Position numbers and translations under genes: made by a program. The notes beneath the pieces were generated by a model that was not told the origin of the DNA, searched no databases, and saw only the letters and a list, made by a program, of their open reading frames with translations. This document shows, piece after piece, positions 1 through 3,932 of a DNA stretch of 5,079 nucleotides. Origin of the DNA: CAKKQX01 sp046313915 (GTDB lineage: Bacteria; Pseudomonadota; Gammaproteobacteria; Burkholderiales; SG8-41); contig JBKBXX010000158.1 of NCBI GenBank assembly GCA_046313915.1, forward strand, positions 1 to 5,079. Direction: 5' to 3'. Position 1 is the stretch's first letter, and each line of letters begins with the position of its first letter.

Positions 1-777
1 GCGCTCCGCATAGCGCGCATCGCGCTCGGCTGCCACCGGCCGGGGCGCGCGCGCGCCGTGCGCCTCGAGCCAGGTGAAAGTTTTTTCGTCGGCTTCGAGC
101 AGCGCCGCTTTCGCGCCGAGCTCGGCGGCGTGATTGGCGAGCGTCATGCGGTCGTCGATCGCCATCGCCGCCACGCCTTCGCCGCAGTATTCGAGCGCGC
201 GGTAATTGGCGCCTTCCGCGCCGAGACGCCCCAGCAGGTGCAGCGTCACGTCCTTGGCCCACACGCCCGGCTGCAGCCTGCCGCGCAACTCGACGCGAAT
301 GGTTTCCGGCACGCGCAACCACAGCCTGCCGGTCATCATCACCGCCGCGACATCGGTGCCTTCGACGCCGGTGCCGAAGGCGTTGAATGCGCCATAGGTC
401 GTGGAATGGGTATCGGTGCCGACCACCAGGTCGCCGCAGGTGAGGTGCCCGCCCTCGGGCAGCACCTGGTGGCAAATGCCATCGCCCACGTCGTAGAGCA
501 CGGCGCCGTGCGCGCCGGCAAAAGCGCGCATCGCGGCGTGGGTGTTGGCTGCCTCGGCATGGGGCGGCGGCGAATAGTGATCGAGCACGAAAGCGGTGCG
601 GCTCGCCGCGGGCAGCGCTTGGGCGCCGAGCCCGGCGATCACCTTGAGCGCGTTGGCCGCGCGCGCGTCGTGCACCATCGCGAAATCGACACCGGCGACG
701 ATCACCTCGCCGGCCTTCACCGTCTTGCCGCCGGCATGCGCGCCGAGGATTTTTTCGGCGATGGTCGATCCTGCCAT
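1..777 (-). CDS. Aconitase-superfamily hydro-lyase large subunit, LeuC/HacA/DmdA-like (partial, C-terminus beyond left edge)
   Basis: This is the N-terminal 259 residues of a [4Fe-4S] dehydratase large subunit of the 3-isopropylmalate dehydratase type. These cytoplasmic enzymes move a hydroxyl between neighbouring carbons of a di- or tricarboxylate by dehydration and rehydration, and work with a small swivel subunit. Visible signatures: MAGSTIAEKIL at the start, DHYSP at 66-70, GDGICHQ at 98-104, and GTDTHSTTYGAFNAFGTG at 120-137, the family's GTDSHT block. Further on are GVEGTD, WAKDVTLHLLGRLG at 173-186 and an AELGAK segment near 218-223. The iron-sulphur cysteines sit in the later part of this family and would lie outside the window, as would any small subunit gene. 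The pattern fits the short ~420-residue subfamily better than the ~470-residue E. coli LeuC type. The ATG at 777 is preceded by GAGGGGG a few bases upstream. A second in-frame ATG at 789 would add four residues but overlaps that ribosome-binding site. The substrate is not determinable: isopropylmalate, homoaconitate, dimethylmalate or another acid are all possible. Divergent from the MmgE/PrpD gene, which favours a catabolic role (inference). Confidence 0.88.
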   Translation of the reverse strand, partial: MAGSTIAEKILGAHAGGKTVKAGEVIVAGVDFAMVHDARAANALKVIAGLGAQALPAASRTAFVLDHYSPPPHAEAANTHAAMRAFAGAHGAVLYDVGDGICHQVLPEGGHLTCGDLVVGTDTHSTTYGAFNAFGTGVEGTDVAAVMMTGRLWLRVPETIRVELRGRLQPGVWAKDVTLHLLGRLGAEGANYRALEYCGEGVAAMAIDDRMTLANHAAELGAKAALLEADEKTFTWLEAHGARAPRPVAAERDARYAER

Positions 778-845
778 TTTCCCCCTCATCGGTTTTTTGC
801 CACGCTGCCGGATGCCGGAACGCGAGCGGACGCTGCAGAGCGGAT

Positions 846-851
846 ATTCTA
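846..851 (-). promoter_or_regulatory. Possible -10 element for the LeuC-like gene
   Basis: Read on the minus strand this is TAGAAT, a 5/6 match to TATAAT, lying in a locally AT-richer patch (complement of GATATTCTAAC) within GC-rich DNA. It would start a transcript near 839 and give a leader of about 60 bases before the ATG at 777. No good -35 hexamer is present at 16-18 bp spacing, so an activator would be needed if this is used. Weak evidence. Confidence 0.3.
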
Positions 852-1028
852 ACAGCCTTTCACCGCCAGCCATCGCAACGCGCGCCGTTTCCGCATCGTG
901 GTCAAGCGGGCCGGACTGCGGCAAGCAGCCCTATCGAATGACAATTTCTGCCGCAGCGCTCGCCTCGGCCCATGCCGGACGGGAGCCGCCCCATTCACGA
1001 GATGGACTCGCGTTTTTCCCCGCGCGGC

Positions 1029-1058
1029 ATTACACGCGCCGCACGGAAATGCGATAAT
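1029..1058 (+). promoter_or_regulatory. Possible sigma-70 promoter for the MmgE/PrpD gene
   Basis: ATTACA at 1029-1034 (4/6 match to TTGACA) and GATAAT at 1053-1058 (5/6 match to TATAAT) are separated by 18 bp. Initiation would fall near 1065 and leave a leader of about 35 bases before the GTG start. The match is moderate and is supported mainly by its position in front of the first gene of the rightward group. Confidence 0.4.
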
Positions 1059-1087
1059 GGCGAAGGAGGGTCGTTCCCATTTTTCCG

Positions 1088-1092
1088 AAAGG
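1088..1092 (+). promoter_or_regulatory. Ribosome-binding site of the MmgE/PrpD gene
   Basis: AAAGG, preceded by G, lies 8 bases before GTG 1101 and decides this start over the upstream ATGs. A stronger purine block, AAGGAGGG at 1063-1070, has no start codon at usable distance downstream, so it does not appear to serve a start. Confidence 0.6.
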
Positions 1093-1100
1093 TTGAAACC

Positions 1101-2573
1101 GTGAGTCAAGACAAGTCGCCATCGCTGACGGCATACGTGGCCGAATTCCTCGTCAACACCCGATCCTCAGCCATTCCCGCGGCAGTCATGCATCTCGGCA
1201 AGCGTTCGATACTCGACGGCATCGGACTCGCGCTCGCCGGCAATGCCGCCGAATCGGGACACCTCGTCCGCCGCTATCTCAAGACCCTCGGCTGCCCGAC
1301 CGACAAGGGCGCGACCGTGATCGGCACCAACATGAAATTGCCGGCGCGCTTCGCCGCGTTTGCCAACGGCATCGCGATCCACGCCGACGACTATGACGAC
1401 ACGCAGCTCGCGGTGGCCAAGGATCGCGTCTACGGCCTGCTCACCCACCCCACCGCGCCCGCGCTGCCGCCGGTGCTGGCGCTCGGCGAACGCGACAACC
1501 GCACGGGACGCGACGTGCTCACCGCCTACCAGCTGGCGGTCGAGGTCGAAACCAAGATCGCCGAGGCGATCAATCCGCGCCATTACGACCATGGTTTCCA
1601 TTCCACCGCCACCATCGGCACCATCGCCGCCGCCGCGGGCGCCTCGCGCATGCTGGGGCTCGACGTGGAACAGACGCGGCGCGCGCTCGGCATCGGCGCG
1701 AGCCAGGCGGCCGGACTGCGCGAGAACTTCGGCACCATGACCAAGCCTTTCCACCCCGGCCGCGCCGCCGAATCGGGCATCGTCGCTGCGGATCTCGCGA
1801 AAATGGGCTGGACCGCGACCCCGATCGTGCTGGAAGCCGGCCGCGGCTTTTTCCAGGCGGCGGGCGGCGGTTATGACGCGGCGGCGATCGAGGGCAAGCT
1901 CGGCAAGCCCTGGACTTTCGCCTTCCCCGGCGTCTCGATCAAGCCGCACCCCAGCGGCTCGCTCACCCACCCCGGCATGGGACTGATGCTCGATCTCATC
2001 CGCAGCCACGACATCAGACCGGCGCAGGTGGTGAAAGTCAAGGTCGGCACCAACCGCCACATGCCCAATGCGCTGATCCACCATCGGCCGAAAAACGAGC
2101 TGCAGGCCAAGTTCAGCATGGAGTTCTGCATGGCGATCCTGCTGCTCGAACGCAAAGCCGGACTCGCCGAGTTCACCGACAAGGTGGTCAACCGCCCCGA
2201 CGTGCAGAAGATGATCGAGAAAATCGAGTTCGGGGTGCACCCCGAAGCCGAGGCCGCCGGCTACGAGAAGATGACCACCCTCATCGACATCGAGCTCGCC
2301 GATGGCCGCCGCATCGGCGGCCGCGCCGATTTCGGCAAAGGCAGTCCCGCCAACCCGATGAGCGACGAAGAGCTCGCCGACAAATTCCGCGAATGCGCGG
2401 CGTGGGGCAGGCTGCCGCGAGCCAACGCCGAGAAAGTCATCGACCTCGTGTTCAGCCTCGAGAAACTCAAAAGCGTGCGCGAGATCACCCGGTTGCTGCA
2501 GGTCGGCGCGCGCAAGGCACTGGCAAAAGGCGGAAAAAGCGCTGCGCGCAAACCGGCAGCCACGCGCAAGTGA
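1101..2573 (+). CDS. MmgE/PrpD family protein (2-methylcitrate dehydratase / cis-aconitate decarboxylase-like)
   Basis: A complete 490-residue cytoplasmic enzyme of the MmgE/PrpD family, whose known members dehydrate 2-methylcitrate (PrpD) or decarboxylate cis-aconitate (CAD/IRG1). Family blocks in order: an N-terminal helical segment with KRSILDGIGLALAG at 34-47, then NGIAIHADDYDDT at 89-101, the conserved H-x-x-D-Y-D-D segment. Next come HPTAP at 116-120, DHGFHSTATIGT at 163-174, KPFHPGRAA at 215-223 and KPHPSGSLTHP at 281-291. H94, H164/H167 and K215 fall where catalytic residues lie in characterised homologues (from memory of the family, not an alignment). I chose GTG 1101 because GAAAGG lies 8 bases upstream and the protein then starts where family similarity begins. 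In-frame ATGs at 972 and 1002 would add a residue stretch with no family character. The C-terminus ends in a lysine/arginine-rich tail (about 468-490). Followed by the PdxA-like gene after 116 bp on the same strand. Many members of this family have no assigned reaction, so the substrate stays open. Confidence 0.92.
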   Translation: MSQDKSPSLTAYVAEFLVNTRSSAIPAAVMHLGKRSILDGIGLALAGNAAESGHLVRRYLKTLGCPTDKGATVIGTNMKLPARFAAFANGIAIHADDYDDTQLAVAKDRVYGLLTHPTAPALPPVLALGERDNRTGRDVLTAYQLAVEVETKIAEAINPRHYDHGFHSTATIGTIAAAAGASRMLGLDVEQTRRALGIGASQAAGLRENFGTMTKPFHPGRAAESGIVAADLAKMGWTATPIVLEAGRGFFQAAGGGYDAAAIEGKLGKPWTFAFPGVSIKPHPSGSLTHPGMGLMLDLIRSHDIRPAQVVKVKVGTNRHMPNALIHHRPKNELQAKFSMEFCMAILLLERKAGLAEFTDKVVNRPDVQKMIEKIEFGVHPEAEAAGYEKMTTLIDIELADGRRIGGRADFGKGSPANPMSDEELADKFRECAAWGRLPRANAEKVIDLVFSLEKLKSVREITRLLQVGARKALAKGGKSAARKPAATRK

Positions 2574-2689
2574 AGCAAAGCGCGCCGAGCGCGGGCAGGG
2601 CGGCGCTCTCGCGTCCCGCCATTCGCCGCGGCAGCCTTGCCGCAGACACGACAGTGTTTTTATAACTCATTGTTTTTAATAAATATATT
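2574..2689 (+). other. Spacer between the MmgE/PrpD and PdxA-like genes with a small hairpin and AT-rich leader
   Basis: The first ~80 bases are GC-rich and include a perfect 6-bp stem, GCGGCA/TGCCGC at 2628-2643, with the 4-base loop GCCT. The nearest T-run begins 13 bases after it, so it is not a standard intrinsic terminator. From about 2655 the sequence switches abruptly to AT-rich up to the ATG at 2690. The two flanking genes may be co-transcribed with an extra internal promoter, or separately transcribed. Confidence 0.5.
2637..2666 (+). promoter_or_regulatory. Possible sigma-70 promoter for the PdxA-like gene
   Basis: TTGCCG at 2637-2642 (4/6 match to TTGACA) and TATAAC at 2661-2666 (5/6 match to TATAAT) are 18 bp apart. 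Transcription would begin about 17 bases before ATG 2690 and leave a very short AU-rich leader without a Shine-Dalgarno sequence. The -35 hexamer overlaps the 3' arm of the hairpin at 2628-2643. Sequence match only. Confidence 0.4.
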
Positions 2690-3697
2690 ATGACGGCACC
2701 GCTTCCCACCCTCGGCCTCATGCTCGGCGACGTGACCGGCATCGGCCCCGAAATATCGGTCAAGCTGCTGGCCTCGAAAGCGATCGCTGGCGCGGCGCGG
2801 GTGATGGTGATCGGGGATGCGCGCGTGCTGGAACTGGGCATGCGCGACGCCGGCGTCAGCGTGCCGTACACCGCCTACCGCGACTTCGACCAAATCACCT
2901 GGCCGCGCGACGACGTGCCGCTGCTCGATCTCGGCAACATCGACCCGCAGCGGTTCAAGCGCGGCGAGGTCTCGCCCGAATCGGGACGGCTCACCGGCGA
3001 GACGCTCAAATTCATGATCGATCTCGCGCTGGCGGGCAAGCTCGACGGCATCTGCTTCGCGCCGCTCAACAAGGGCGCGTTGCACCAGGGCGGCTGGAAG
3101 TTCCCCGACGAGCACCAGATGTTCGCCAAGCTCACCGGGCACGTCGGCTTTTTCGGCGAAATGAACGTGATCGAGAAATTCAGCACGTTTCGTGTCACTT
3201 CCCACATCGCATTGCGCGAAGCGGTCAACCTGATCACGCCCGAGCGCGTCGGTGCGGCAATCACGCTCGCCGACGATACGCTGCGCGCCGCCGGCCACCA
3301 GATGCCGCGCATCGCCGTTGCCGCGCTCAATCCGCACGGCGGGGAAAACGGCCTGTTCGGCGACGAGGAAATCCGCATCATCCGCCCGACGGTGGAAAAA
3401 ATGCGCGCCGCCGGCATCGCCTGCGACGGTCCGATCCCCTCCGACACCATTTTTCTCAAGGCGCTGCGCGGCGAATACGACGGCGTGGTCATGATGTACC
3501 ACGACCAGGGCCAGATCGCGACCAAGCTGCTCGGCTTCAACAAAGGCGTGACGGTGACCGCGGGTCTGAAAATCGTATTCACCACGCCGGCTCACGGCAC
3601 GGCTTTCGACATCGTCGGCAAAGGCCGCGCCGATCCCGGCGCGCTCGAACACGCGCTTAGGCTCGCGGCAAAGCTCGCCGCGGCACGGCACCGCTAG
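2690..3697 (+). CDS. PdxA/PdxA2-family NAD-dependent oxidative decarboxylase, divergent active site
   Basis: A complete 335-residue protein close to the ~330 of PdxA (4-hydroxythreonine-4-phosphate dehydrogenase), a metal-dependent enzyme of the isocitrate/isopropylmalate dehydrogenase fold that oxidises and decarboxylates a hydroxy acid. The N-terminal GDVTGIGPE (13-21) matches the GDPAGIGPE block. H172 (TSHIALRE), H216 (NPHGGENG) and H271 (YHDQG) match the three metal-binding histidines of E. coli PdxA, and K279 matches its substrate lysine K274. APLNK at 124-128 resembles catabolic PdxA2 rather than the PVHK of biosynthetic PdxA. The GHTEFF block is replaced by DEHQMF at 140-145. The residues equivalent to N283 and R292 are T288 and F297. 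A role other than vitamin B6 synthesis is therefore likely. PdxA2 relatives act on phosphorylated four-carbon sugar acids, but this copy differs from those too, and its neighbours suggest carboxylic-acid catabolism (inference). The ATG at 2690 is the only start that keeps the first motif in place; it has no Shine-Dalgarno sequence. Databases may label this plain pdxA. Confidence 0.9.
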   Translation: MTAPLPTLGLMLGDVTGIGPEISVKLLASKAIAGAARVMVIGDARVLELGMRDAGVSVPYTAYRDFDQITWPRDDVPLLDLGNIDPQRFKRGEVSPESGRLTGETLKFMIDLALAGKLDGICFAPLNKGALHQGGWKFPDEHQMFAKLTGHVGFFGEMNVIEKFSTFRVTSHIALREAVNLITPERVGAAITLADDTLRAAGHQMPRIAVAALNPHGGENGLFGDEEIRIIRPTVEKMRAAGIACDGPIPSDTIFLKALRGEYDGVVMMYHDQGQIATKLLGFNKGVTVTAGLKIVFTTPAHGTAFDIVGKGRADPGALEHALRLAAKLAAARHR

Positions 3698-3719
3698 ATA
3701 CGCCTTGACGAGACCCGCC

Positions 3720-3745
3720 GCGGCGGCGCAAACCGGCGTCGCCGC
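3720..3745 (+). terminator. GC-rich hairpin after the PdxA-like gene (possible terminator, no T-run)
   Basis: GCGGCGGCG at 3720-3728 pairs with CGTCGCCGC at 3737-3745: a 9-bp stem with one G-U pair and an 8-base loop. It begins 22 bases after the PdxA-like stop codon, a usual place for a transcript end, but no T-run follows. It could instead protect the 3' end or accompany Rho-dependent termination. The overlapping 12-bp palindrome CCGCCGCGGCGG at 3715-3726 is an alternative, mutually exclusive fold. Confidence 0.4.
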
Positions 3746-3746
3746 A

Positions 3747-3758
3747 ATGACGCGTCAT
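3747..3758. repeat. Perfect 12-bp palindrome ATGACGCGTCAT
   Basis: A perfect inverted repeat with no spacer sits two bases after the GC-rich hairpin and about 120 bp upstream of the sigma-28-type promoter. Such a site could bind a dimeric regulator, but nothing identifies which one, and a single copy may be chance. Confidence 0.5.
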
Positions 3759-3865
3759 CGCGCTCCGCCCTGCGCTTCGCCAACGCATTCATGCGCATCC
3801 CATCCGGTTTTTACCTGGAAAATATAGGTTTTGTGCTGTCCGCCTCGTCGCTCGCGCCGGCGTGC

Positions 3866-3892
3866 TCAAGTTTTTTTCCGGGCCGCCGTAAA
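3866..3892 (+). promoter_or_regulatory. Sigma-28 (FliA) promoter of the chemoreceptor gene
   Basis: TCAAGTTT at 3866-3873 matches the -35 consensus TAAAGTTT at 7 of 8 positions. After exactly 11 bp, GCCGTAAA at 3885-3892 matches the -10 consensus GCCGATAA at 6 of 8. Both elements and the spacing agree with the flagellar sigma factor FliA. Initiation would fall about 3899-3900, leaving a leader of roughly 33 bases before the ATG at 3933. This places the chemoreceptor in the late flagellar/chemotaxis regulon. Confidence 0.85.
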
Positions 3893-3917
3893 CCCCTGAT
3901 GGAAGCAGGGGGAAAAA

Positions 3918-3924
3918 TAAGGTG
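3918..3924 (+). promoter_or_regulatory. Ribosome-binding site of the chemoreceptor gene
   Basis: TAAGGTG lies 8 bases before ATG 3933 and supports this start. It falls inside the leader predicted from the sigma-28 promoter. Confidence 0.65.
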
Positions 3925-3932
3925 CTGTGATC

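Larger units (their letters stand above)
778..1100. other. Divergent intergenic region between the LeuC-like and MmgE/PrpD genes
   Basis: This 323-bp stretch separates two genes transcribed away from each other, so it should carry the promoters of both and probably a shared regulator site. Only weak sigma-70-like candidates can be picked out, and they are listed separately. I found no convincing long inverted repeat that would name an operator, and no RNA gene. Open frames that cross it are short and lack recognisable protein features. A homopurine run on the minus strand (complement of the T-run near 791-796) lies in the probable leader of the LeuC-like gene. Confidence 0.6.
3698..3932. other. 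Intergenic region between the PdxA-like and chemoreceptor genes
   Basis: This 235-bp stretch contains a GC-rich hairpin just after the PdxA-like stop, a perfect 12-bp palindrome, an AT-rich island (about 3808-3833) and a sigma-28-type promoter, each listed or discussed separately. No credible small protein or RNA gene is seen. A minus-strand open frame of 60 codons crosses it but runs through the promoter and into the chemoreceptor start and has no protein-like features. Confidence 0.6.

Noticed and set aside
58..852. A long plus-strand open frame opposite the LeuC-like gene
   Set aside because: It is antisense to a gene with clear aconitase-family motifs. Its translation is rich in R, H, A and G with no family features, typical of a shadow frame in GC-rich DNA.
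972..1100. In-frame N-terminal extension of the MmgE/PrpD protein from ATG 972 or 1002
   Set aside because: The extra residues lack family similarity and cross the best promoter candidate, while GTG 1101 has a well-placed GAAAGG.
1167..2240. Long minus-strand open frame inside the MmgE/PrpD gene
   Set aside because: It lies wholly opposite a well-supported family protein, and its composition is that of a mirror frame.
2628..2643. Hairpin GCGGCA-GCCT-TGCCGC as an intrinsic terminator between the two plus-strand enzymes
   Set aside because: The stem is only 6 bp and the T-run starts 13 bases later, so it does not fit a standard intrinsic terminator.
2660..3691. Minus-strand open frame of over 340 codons opposite the PdxA-like gene
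   Set aside because: The plus-strand protein carries the complete PdxA motif set. The antisense product has no recognisable domain.
3808..3833. AT-rich island with TATAGG as a second chemoreceptor promoter
   Set aside because: No -35 hexamer at suitable spacing on either strand, and a much better sigma-28 promoter lies downstream.
3893..3911. Inverted repeat CCCCTG / CAGGGG with a 7-base loop before the chemoreceptor, as an RNA leader hairpin
   Set aside because: The predicted sigma-28 transcript would start around 3899-3900, after the 5' arm, so the hairpin could not form in that RNA.
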